From assembly GCA_008360975.2 (NCBI GenBank), contig CM039182.1, forward strand, positions 54,758,491-54,822,490: 64,000 bases of DNA. Reading direction: 5' to 3'. The position numbers and the translations under genes were made by a program. The notes under the pieces were generated by a model, which did not search any database, was not told the origin of the DNA, and saw only the letters and a list, made by a program, of their open reading frames with translations. Positions within the stretch are counted from its first letter, which is position 1. Each line of letters opens with the position of its first letter. This document shows positions 32,158 to 41,053 of this stretch, piece after piece. Origin of the DNA: Lichenostomus cassidix (taxonomy: Eukaryota > Chordata > Aves > Passeriformes > Meliphagidae).

Positions 32158-33012
32158 CCTTTTTGCTTTAGCAGGACAGGAATTTATGCAGATAGGTTTG
32201 CCAGTGGTTTCACCTTACTTGCAGTGGTTACTACAAAATTCAGATGCTATACAAACTGCTTTATCTGATTTTGCAAGTTGAATCACTCCACATCTGCATG
32301 GACACCACTTGCTAACTGCTTCATTCAACCTATTAGCCACACCTAAATGATCTAAAGTTCCTTTACAAGCCCTGAAGGTCTTTATTGATGGGTCAGGATT
32401 AACACACAAATCCGTGCTTTTGTAGATGGACCCAGACATCCATCAGTGGACATCAGATGTTGCCATTGTCTCAGGTTCCTTCCAAATTGTAGAACTGGCA
32501 GCTGTTGTGCCTGCTTTTGAGAAATGGGACACTACCTTTAATTTTATCACAGACTCCTTTTATGTTGCAGGAATTGTTGCAAGAGCCAAATCAGCAGTTT
32601 TGCAGGGGATTGCTAACGCATTACTTTTTTCTTATCTGCAGAAGCTTGTTTTTATTTTAGATAACTGCAGAAGTTCTCACTTTGTTATGCATGTTCACTC
32701 ACATACAAATCTCCCAGGTTTTATTGCAGAAGGTAACCACCAAGCAGACTTGTTAACATTGCCAGTAGAAGTTTTACATTATCAGTCTGTTCAAGCCAAA
32801 TTAAGTGACTCCTTTTCCCATCAAAAGGCTGCTGGCTTTTCACTTACATATCAACAAGCTAAAGACATTATCGCTACATGCCCTGACTGCTGGGCATGGT
32901 AACTTCAGCCCCAGCTCACATAGAATTAACCCTCAAGGTTTGCAGAGCCTCCAGTTGTGGCAAACAGATGCTACACATTTTCCTGAATTTGGTCATTTAA
33001 GATATATCCATT
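32158..33012 (+). pseudogene. class II ERV connection, RNase H and integrase N-terminus
   Basis: Continuation of pol. RNase H begins near 32380 (Phe-Ile-Asp-Gly-Ser motif, first acidic residue) and runs in the frame at 32426-32902 with VELAAVV, the FITDSFYV motif and the HVHSHTNLPGFIAEGNHQAD end. The integrase zinc domain follows (SHQKAAGFSLTYQQAK, then Cys-Pro-Asp-Cys) and the core starts near 32960 (TDATHFPEFG, first catalytic Asp). The core is cut at 33012 by an A-family LTR. Confidence 0.88.
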
Positions 33013-33662
33013 TGATTTAGAGTAAGCTAGAAATTATTAATTTAAGAGAACTAGAAGCTGGATAATAATAATAATATTTTTGAACTGATTTAGAGGGCCA
33101 GAGATTGGATAACGATTTACTGAGATATGCCTGCTGCAAACCATTTCTTATTCGCTTAATGAATCTGTGCCTACCTAGTATCAAGGAGGATATAGAGAAG
33201 AGAGTCAAATAATTGAGAAAAACCACCAAGTGTGACCAAGCATCCCTCCCTTGGACCCCAGGACCGGTACAAGTTGGTTCTAAGGCTTGGACTTGGACCA
33301 AGAACCAAGGGAGCATGCGCAAGGGAGCAAGGTGAACAGTTCATCGTGAGGAAGACTATCGATCACACCATCATTAATCATTTGGGACCCATGCCCACAA
33401 TTAATCTGTGACACTGCGTTTGCACGAGCATATTTAAATGAACTTTGAACTCATTATAATATGAAGCGGGGATAGGTAATGAATATGTATAGGGGCTTTG
33501 TCTAACTTTTTGCATATGTAATCTGTAACCTAATATAAACATAGTGAAGTGCTGCTGACGGTGTGCATGCTTTTGGAGGGGCTTCCCCCCGTGCACCCCA
33601 GCTGGAATAAACACATACCTACTTCATAACTATCTGAGTTGTGGAGTCAATCCCATGCCTCA
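33013..33662 (+). mobile_element. solo LTR family A, copy 2, inside class II integrase
   Basis: 650 bp, TGATTTAGAG...CATGCCTCA, flanked by CATT on both sides (33009-33012 and 33663-33666). AATAAA near 33606. It is homologous to 38934-39577 (same strand) and to the reverse complements of 1779-2445 and 35364-35930. It splits the integrase core between the first and second catalytic Asp. Confidence 0.93.
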
Positions 33663-34222
33663 CATTCCTCCACAGATACATTTTCAGGAGCTCTGTTTGC
33701 ATCCTGCCATGCAGGAGAAGCAGCAAAGAATGCTAGATGCCATTTTTTAGCTGCTTTTGCCTTTTTAGGTATGCCACAAGAAGTTAAAACAGGTAACGAT
33801 CCTGTATACATTTCCCATTTTTTAGCTACCTTTTTTACCTTATGGGGAATACAGCACACCACAGGAATCCCTCATTCCCCTACAGGACAGGCCCTCATTG
33901 AATGAGCTCACAGCACACTAAAACGCTTACTGGGGCAACAGAAGGGAGGAATGGAGGGAGCAACACCTCAGGATAGGCTGCAAAAAGCCTTTTAATTTTT
34001 TAACTTTTTTAATTGCTATTCAGTAGCAAAACTGTGCCCATAACATGGCATTTTGGACAAAGTGCAGCAGTCACTGAAATTAAGGTCCTGGTTCTGGTAA
34101 AGGACTTAGAATCAGGCAAAATAATTGGACCTTTTCCTCTTATTATGTGGGGTAGATGTTATGCTTGTGTTTCCACAGATACGGGACCTAAGTGTATCCC
34201 TGCAAAAAACATTCACCCATAG
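33663..34222 (+). pseudogene. class II ERV integrase core (rest) and C-terminal domain
   Basis: The frame after the LTR contains TDTFSGALFASCHAGEAAKN, the second catalytic Asp region (VKTGNDPVY) and the Glu region near HSPTGQALIE at 33880-33905, where a stop follows. The C-terminal DNA-binding domain is in the frame at 34013-34222 (a WGRCYACVSTDTGPKCIPAKNIHP end typical of class II integrases). No envelope frame follows: only about 265 bp separate the pol end from the polypurine tract. Confidence 0.88.
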
Positions 34223-34486
34223 AGAGAAAAAGGACCAACACCACCAGAAGACAACCAATGTGATGACAACAAAGACATAGAACTTTGATGTCCCTAGAGG
34301 AAAGGTTCAACCTTCCCCATGAAGTCAAGCTGAGAAAATGATGACCAGGATTGTCATGGGTTGGCCTGTGGGTGGCTTAAGAATTTGTTAAAAACAGGAA
34401 TATATATATTGTGCATATTAATTTACGTACCTTGTTTATTACAATGTGTGCAGTGTATAGTTAACAATTATGCAGATTTTGATTGT

Positions 34487-34504
34487 TAAACAGAAAGAGG
34501 GAGA
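34487..34504 (+). other. polypurine tract of the class II ERV
   Basis: AACAGAAAGAGGGAGA-type purine run directly before the 3' LTR, the plus-strand primer site of retroviruses. Confidence 0.85.
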
Positions 34505-34831
34505 TGTGGGGGTTCAGGGTGGAGCTGCAGGGTCGAAGGGCTGCAGAGGGCTTTTGTTTTCAGTTAACGTGAAACATTAAGAGAGAAAAGCTGAACCGCC
34601 CCTGGCAGGGGCCAAGACAGAGAGTAAGGTAAGACTGTGTTTACAGTTAACAGGGGAGATTAAGTGAGAAGACTGTAATCTGTAGCCCTTAAGAAATGCA
34701 AAACACGTAACCCTGGAAACTGAAGTTTTTCTAACAGCTGAGCTATAGTTAGTAACAGTACAAAAAGGTGCTTTTTACACTGAAGTGGGCTTTGCATGAA
34801 CCAGGCTGAGTCCCCATATCAATCACCAACA
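34505..34831 (+). mobile_element. class II ERV 3' LTR
   Basis: 327 bp, partner of 27629-27968, with the same start and the same ATCACCAACA end. Flanked on the right by AATAGT (target duplication with one mismatch). The AATAAA of the 5' LTR is altered here (ACACTGAAG). Confidence 0.92.
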
Positions 34832-34837
34832 AATAGT

Positions 34838-35359
34838 ATTTCTCTGGGTTTGCGATCTGAGAGCTGTATAATTCAATCTTAATGATGCTGCTCTGTGCTG
34901 TATTCAAAAAGATAAAAGGAATAGTAAAGGAAGTGATCACTTTATCCCACAGAGACCACTTCATAGAGAGAATGTATTCTGTCCTACATCAGTCTCTCAA
35001 TGCAGATGGGCCACTTGTGAACAGGGCATGATCTGTCCCCTTACCTTTATCTAACTTAAATGATCAAACTAATTACTAAAATTATTATTTTACTATGTTG
35101 ATTTTAGATGAATGGTACAGAATAGGAAACTGACTAATGTGATTACCTAGTAAGAGGTCAATATTAAATTAATGAAATCTATATATAGAAGATGATACAA
35201 TTTTGGTAAAATCCTACTCTCCATTTTAATTGTCAGGGTGAGGGATTAGAAATCAAATCTAACTATCTATGAAAACTGAAGAAGTTTTTTGTGAGATTGC
35301 CAAAAGCCAGAATCAAGGTAGCATGTTGTCCTGTTTCTTAGTTCGAGACTGTATCCCTG
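34838..35359. other. spacer between provirus and LTR A3
   Basis: About 520 bp of AT-rich sequence. No feature recognised. Confidence 0.5.
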
Positions 35360-35363
35360 ACAT

Positions 35364-35930
35364 TGATTCTTGGATGGACTACATAACTCATAAAGTTGTA
35401 AAGTAGGTATGCTTTATTCCAGCACTGGGGTGCATGGGGTAACTCTCCAAAGCATGCATACTGCCAGCAGCACTTCACTTGGTTTATATCAGGTTACAGA
35501 TGCATAAAGTTACACAATGCCTCTATACATATTCATTATCTATCCCCATTTTGCATTTTAATGACTTTAAAGTTCATTTAAATGTGATTGCCCCTGTGCA
35601 GAGCCACTTGATGATTGTGGGCAGGAGTCTCAGGGGTGTCTGGGAGGCAGTAAACGGCGTATTCCTCGGGTTGAACTCTTCACCCTGTCTCCTTGCTTAT
35701 ACTCCCTGGGCTCCTGGTCCAAGTCCAAACCTCAGAGCTGACTCAGGCCAGTTTCAGGGTCCAAAAGCAGGATATCTGGTCATGGTTACTTCACTCCTAT
35801 CAATGGTCTTGCATTGCTTTTGCATCCTCCCTTTCTGCTTGGCAAGTGCAAAAACCATTAAGCAAGTGATATATTGTTTTAGCAAGCAGCTCCTAGTAAA
35901 TCATTATCCAACCTCTAGTCCGCTAAATCA
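35364..35930 (-). mobile_element. solo LTR family A, copy 3 (short form)
   Basis: 567 bp on the minus strand, flanked by ACAT on both sides (35360-35363 and 35931-35934), which fixes its ends. It lacks the first roughly 85-95 bases present in the three longer copies and starts at an internal TGATTTAG-like motif, so it represents a short subfamily. Confidence 0.88.
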
Positions 35931-35934
35931 ACAT

Positions 35935-36247
35935 GGCTTCATGAAAGGGGAGACGTATGTTTCACCTTGGTCAGGTGGCACATGTCACCTTGTCTCATTC
36001 CTCTGCCTGCTCAACTGTGCTTGTCCCACTCATTGCCATTCTACAGACACTACCGTCTTTTCCCCCTAATTGAAGCAGAGGGGGGTGTGAAGTGGAATAG
36101 GCCTCTGCATTTACCAAAAGCGTCTCCATGACTCAGCGAAATCCCTTCAGCCAGTACAGCCTGGTACTGTGCAGGCAGAGCCTTCTCTCATCCGTGCCGG
36201 TGGAAGGCACAAGCACACACTCACCCAAAAGCTTTGGATAGCCCATG
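35935..36247. other. spacer, no feature recognised
   Basis: About 310 bp between two LTRs. No coding sequence or repeat that I can support. Confidence 0.4.
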
Positions 36248-36625
36248 TGTTACCAGAGACAAAGAACTCAGGGGCCCCAGTCGCATGGAGTTCTGAAGAT
36301 GATTTATTCCCGAAGGTGTCCAACAGCGAAAGAGACCGAATGACCCTGAGTGACCATTGATATAGAGATACAGGGCCAGTAGTCTGAGGGCACAGGGAAG
36401 AGAAGGCGGAGGGATACAACAGCCACCACTGGGAGAAGGGAGGGGTGGAGTGAGAGACCAAGTCAAGGCCAACCAACATATGAGGATTAACATAGTCTAG
36501 GGTGAGACCAGCCAACCCCCAGCAGGTAACTTTAAACCTCAGAGCTGTCCCACCACCATGTCTCTGTTGTCTTGGGACCTCTCAGCTCCTCAGTAGCTCT
36601 CGAGGTGGTCTCAACCACCATAACA
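36248..36625 (-). mobile_element. LTR-like element, family not assigned
   Basis: 378 bp with TGTTA...TAACA termini. On the minus strand it has a TATA-like CTCTATATCAA (about 36358-36368) and an AATAAA (about 36302-36309) about 60 bases further, an LTR-like promoter/polyadenylation layout. Flanks do not form a clear duplication (CATG and CCGA), so the ends are provisional. Confidence 0.5.
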
Positions 36626-36869
36626 CCGAGCCCTTGTAAAAAGTTGTTTTTCCTCTGCCTCATAATTGGTATTACACTTCTCTCTCAATTTCTCTGAATA
36701 AGACTAACAAATGTAAGCAATTTTTTCTGACCTGCAGTTTGAAATACGTCAGTGTTGTTTCAGCCCCCAAAAAAATTTGTCCTGAAAACCTGGCAGTTTT
36801 CTCAACCACATCAACAGTTCTGAGGCCTATGGGAGGTTAGGTCAGTAACTGTGGTCCTGTCACCAAAAC

Positions 36870-37448
36870 TGTGGGAATAACAAAAGCCCTCCAAAAACAT
36901 TTTTAATGTTAGAGAGTCAAGGCATTACTTTATTTTCTGGCCAGGATGTTGTTCTGGCCAGGATGTACCACAGAAATCATCTCATCCGCACATAACCTGA
37001 GTGTGCAGACAGAATCATTCCATGACACTCAGCTTTTACTAGATTTTTCAGACATTTTACACAGTTAAAGTACATAGAAATGTATTGGGTCAGTGTTCAT
37101 TGGTCCAAAGTTGCGTAGTTCTTAGTATTCAGTTTTCTATTGGATCTGGATTTCTTTGCCTTCGATGTTAATTAGGTCTTCTTTCTTCCTCCTCTTTTTC
37201 CAGACCGGGTGTCTCCGACTAGCCAGGGGTGTAGTTCAGAGTTGATGGTCTGTTAATGACCATTGAGAGCTGTTATCTCTTGTCTTCTGTGCTACTCCTA
37301 GTCTTTTGAGATGCTAAGTTCAGCAGACCTCACCTCATGGAACAATGCCCTGGAAAGAAACTTAAATTCTTTATCCCGGGGCAAAGGCAAACAAAACCCT
37401 TGGCTAAAGTTACACAAAAAAAATTTTAAACAGGTATATTTTCCAACA
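36870..37448 (-). mobile_element. LTR family V, copy 2
   Basis: About 579 bp, the inverted counterpart of 31522-32139. Long shared blocks are seen, for example the gtaatgccttgactctctaa block, the duplicated catcctggccag motif and the ggaccaatgaacactga block. No target duplication was found at these ends. Confidence 0.75.
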
Positions 37449-38380
37449 GTCATCTCCTCAGGTTTCTTTTAATCTAATTTATTAGCCAGGTGTTCCGTCC
37501 TGCTATAAAAAGGGGAGTCAGGAAGGATTCCTTTTAATAGATTTCTCGGACAAAAATAAAACACAAACACGGCAATATAGTATCTGAGAACTCTTTATTG
37601 ATGAAGAAGGGTAAGCGTTCCTACTGAAGGGGGACAAAAAAGGGAGCAAAGAGGGAGAAAGAGAGACAGAGACAGAAAGAGAATACCGGACAGATCGTTA
37701 CTGCTGAACCCTGGGCGCTCCAGTGGCGAGAGCTCTGCAGATGGAGAGTGTGTGCTGCGAGCCACGAGGAGTCTGCGTGGCTGCTGTGGTGGTCTGAGCA
37801 TAATTTCCAAACAGCAGCAGCTGTGTGTCTTTTCTGTCGGTGAAGAACAGGCTGCCGTGGCCACAGTCACACTCATGGAGCAACTGCGGCTGTCAGGGCT
37901 GTTGTGTCAGGCAAACAGCAGAGCACGAGGTTATCACGGCAATGGAGCTGCCTCGAGGAAGTGGCAAAGCAGGGCAGGACAGGTGCAGACAGGGAAGCAG
38001 CCAGGGAAGAAGCAGGACTGCAGGGAGGATAAAGTGAGAGGGGGGAGGAGGGCCAAGCTGACCCTCCAGGTGAGCCCTGCTACTGTCAAGAAACCCAGAG
38101 AAAAATGGCCCCTGTTTTGTTGCAGTTAACTTCTTTTGTGTTCTAGGCCTCCTCCCAGAGACCGATTTCCCACACATTTTTTCCCAGGCGTCTGGGGATC
38201 TGTCCCACTGGCAAGGGAGGGTCACTTGTAGCCCCGTTGTGGAAGCTTTCTTTGGCCTGATCAGACAAAGAGTCCCCAGGGACAGGGTTCCCAGCACGTG
38301 TACTGGGAACAGTAGACGTAGAGTAGACATAAGTATTTCTCCACCTCATGTATAACATACGTTTAGGCATAGATAAAAAT
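37449..38380 (-). mobile_element. LTR-like block with polyadenylation signal
   Basis: On the minus strand there is an AATAAA in the context CATCAATAAAGAGTTCTC (37594-37599 region), followed by a GTGTTTTATTTTTGTCC stretch, and upstream a GC- and CT-rich region, as in an LTR. On the + strand a TATA-like CTATAAAAAGG occurs near 37503, so orientation is not settled. Termini and target duplication were not found. Open frames in it are low-complexity and I do not think they code. Confidence 0.4.
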
Positions 38381-38459
38381 AAATCCGATTGCTCTCTCTC
38401 ACCAGGTTGAAGTGTACGTTGTCAAATCACTAATGAATGTGAAATCTGAGGGAAGTAGA

Positions 38460-38492
38460 GAGACTGACAGACAGACAGACAAACAGACATGT
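38460..38492 (+). repeat. (GACA)n microsatellite
   Basis: About seven imperfect GACA units, seen directly. Confidence 0.9.
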
Positions 38493-38929
38493 ATAAGACT
38501 GAAAATTATTTTGAGAGTGGAGAAATCATATAAAAAAAAGCAAGTGTGCCCATGCCTCAATCATTCAAAATAATGTACGCATTTAATTTGGAAATTCTGA
38601 AACACATGAACATGGAATTGGACAGTTCTCAATTTCAGTCTCCTATTTTCATTGGCAACTACTACATATATTTGTTTTTATGAACTCAACAAAGTCAAGT
38701 AGAAGCAGTTCAATTTCTTTTCCTTATTGTTCTTGCTAAAGACTGTTCTAGCATTTTGTTTTAATGGTGCTTTTAATGGTCATTTTTCTTCCCAATTTGT
38801 TCTCTTGCCCTCAAGTTTTTTAATTTAGAGTTCTTTTTCTTCCTTCCTGTTCTGAGTTTTGGAATTCAGGTTATCACACACTGTTTCCTGGGTGAGATAC
38901 CAAATTCATTGTCCAATGCCTTGTACCCT
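38493..38929. other. spacer, no feature recognised
   Basis: AT-rich sequence between the microsatellite and LTR A4. Confidence 0.4.
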
Positions 38930-38933
38930 ATGT

Positions 38934-39577
38934 TGATTTAGGGGGGGCTAGAATTTACTAATTCAGGGGGGCTAGAAGCTGAATAATAATATTTTGGAAC
39001 TAATTTAGGAGGCTAGAGGTTGGACAATGATTTACTAGAGGCTACTTGCAAAAACAATATATCACTTGCTTAACAGTTTTTGAGCTTGCCAAGCAGAAGG
39101 GGAGGATGCAAAGAAGAATGCAGGACTATTGATAAAAATTACTGAGTGTGACCGAGCATCCTGCTCTCAGACCTCAGAACTGGCTCAAGTTAGCTCTCAG
39201 GCTTGGAGTTGGACCAAGAACCAAAGGAGCATGCACAAGGGAACAGGGTGAAAAGTTTATCCTGAGGAAGACTACTGACTTTGTCCCTCATTTATCTTTG
39301 GGACCCTCACCCACAGTTAATTTGCGACACTGCGCTTGTGTGAGCATATTTAAATGAACTTTGAACTCATTATAATATGAAACGGGGATAGGTAATGAAT
39401 ATGTATGGGGGCATTGTGTAACTTCATGCATATGTAACCTGTAATCTAATATAAACCAAGTGAAGTACCGCTGACAGTGTGCATGCCTTTGGAGGGGCTA
39501 CCCCCCATGCACCCCAGCTGGAATAAAAGCATACCTACTTCATAACTGTCTGAGTTGTGGAGTCAGCCTGTGCCTCA
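38934..39577 (+). mobile_element. solo LTR family A, copy 4
   Basis: 644 bp, TGATTTAGGG...GTGCCTCA, flanked by a perfect ATGT duplication (38930-38933 and 39578-39581). AATAAA near 39521. The first 100 bases hold three diverged copies of a TTTAGG-GGCTAGAA motif. Confidence 0.93.
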
Positions 39578-39984
39578 ATGTGTACACAAGACTGTCTCTC
39601 CTAGCTTCATGAAAGCTACCAGTTCTCTCTGAGATGTCTTCAACAGCAAGGAACACTGAAAACTCTAGCACAAATGACCTTTCTCAAGCGCTTTTCATCC
39701 ACCATTTTATGGAGACTGGAGCCCAAATATTGTACATACCACATGGAGAAGATTGTTATGAATGTAGGGAATATGTATTTGTATAGCTGTATTTGTAGAT
39801 CTTAGTAGTGTGATGCCTTCCTGCTAGGTGAGATGGTAGGGAATAAAAGAGGTTCTCTATAGGAGGCTTTGGCTGTATTTTGACTGAAACTCGCCACCCG
39901 GGGAAACACTATGTCCAATCAAAATCTTCTCAGGAGTAACATGTACCCATAACCCCTCATCATTTCCATATGACTCCTTATAAA

Positions 39985-40078
39985 AAGGAAGTTTCCATCT
40001 TCTTTGTAGCCACCCTTTAAATACTGGAACATGGTGATAATGGTCTCCCCTAAGCTTTCTTTTCTCAGGACAGATAAT
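39985..40078 (-). mobile_element. CR1 fragment (3' region)
   Basis: The + strand reads ttgtagccaccctttaaa, then ataatggtctcccctaagct, the reverse complement of the CR1 'AGGGGAGACC' region. Short and 5'-truncated. Confidence 0.75.
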
Positions 40079-40207
40079 GAAAGCTAATATGAAAGAATCT
40101 TGAGTTATTTCTTTCTGTTCTGATTTATTGCAATGGTTAACTTTTGGTGGTGGTGCTCCTTGGAGAGTAGCATTTGGTTTATGATAAGCCTTTCAGAAAT
40201 TGCTTAA

Positions 40208-40284
40208 GTACTCCAGCTCAGTTAGACTAGATGATCACTTCTTCAGTTCCTTCCAATTAAACTATTCTGTTATAGTTCAATGAC
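40208..40284 (+). mobile_element. CR1 3' end
   Basis: Shows 'gttagactagatgatcact', then 'ttccttccaattaaactatt' and 'ctgttatagttcaatgac', the standard CR1 3' terminus on the + strand. Confidence 0.82.
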
Positions 40285-40650
40285 TTTTAAGACCTGTAGG
40301 ACTAATTTAAATACAGCTTTGCATTTGTATATTTATTGTACTTATAGCTATACTTTTTTTAGAGATAAATCTATAGTGTCTGGTGTGGAGAATTCTTGAT
40401 TGATTAAACTGCATTTATAATGGTACAGAATCCTATGTTTCTCATGAAAACGTAATGCATATACCTTCATACTGGCAGAATGGATCTGCCCTCAGTGGTT
40501 AAGGTGTGTATATGTAAACTGGGACAATTCTGAGATATGGAGAACACACAAGAAAATACTTAAACTTTACCTCATTGATTTTCCTTTCAGTGTGAAACCA
40601 ACTGAAGTGTAAAATTAACACCCACCGTTAAAAGAAAATAGATCACCTCC

Positions 40651-41047
40651 TGTTACACAATGGCTTCAAAATCACGGGCATGAATTATTAGAAGGTTTGT
40701 GCGAGCAAGACCATTGTTAAGCTAAAGTAGCACTCAGGCCATATACAGGCCGCAGTAGTTTGCTTCCCTGAGAACACTTTGTGAGAAAATATCAAGAAGA
40801 TGCAGCTGTGTAAAGAATGTATGGGAGGAAACTTGTGATTAACAAGGAATGAGGGGAAAAACCCTGAAGGTGTGAGAATGGAATGTGAAAGAAATGTAAG
40901 CTGTAACTGCTGCAATTAATGAGTAGATTAGTGATTAATAAATATAAGCACTGTAACAGTATCTAAAGAGCACACTCATTAAAATAAACGGAGCTTGCTT
41001 TGTGACTTACATTATGTCGTATGTGAGTTCTCACTCGCCGTTCGTCA
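40651..41047 (+). mobile_element. solo LTR family W, copy 1
   Basis: 397 bp, TGTTACACAATGGC...CGTTCGTCA, about nine bases in ten identical to 46699-47095 by eye. Flanks ACCTCC (40645-40650) and GCCTCC (41048-41053) match at 5 of 6, a 6-bp duplication typical of class II ERVs. AATAAA near 40983; a TATA-like GTATCTAAAG near 40959 is degraded here (TATATAAAG in copy 2). Confidence 0.9.
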
Positions 41048-41053
41048 GCCTCC

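Larger units (their letters stand above)
39582..40650. other. spacer with two CR1 fragments
   Basis: Between LTR A4 and LTR W1. It contains CR1 pieces at 39985-40078 (-) and 40208-40284 (+); the rest is AT-rich with nothing recognised. Confidence 0.5.

Noticed and set aside
31518..32177. GGAC repeats as a target duplication for LTR V1
   Set aside because: The right-hand GGAC lies about 35 bases past the likely LTR end, and a four-base match at a free position is weak.
34223..34486. Envelope gene of the class II provirus
   Set aside because: The gap is too short and has no signal peptide or membrane segment.
35920..35965. Apparent CR1 reverse-transcriptase phrase (NQHGFMKG) across an LTR edge
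   Set aside because: The first bases (AATCA) belong to LTR A3, whose end is fixed by the ACAT duplication. The phrase is created by the junction and does not extend on either side.
31522..37448. Large palindromic duplication linking V1-A2 with A3-V2
   Set aside because: A2 and A3 have different target duplications (CATT and ACAT) and the sequences between V and A differ on the two sides, so these are separate insertions.
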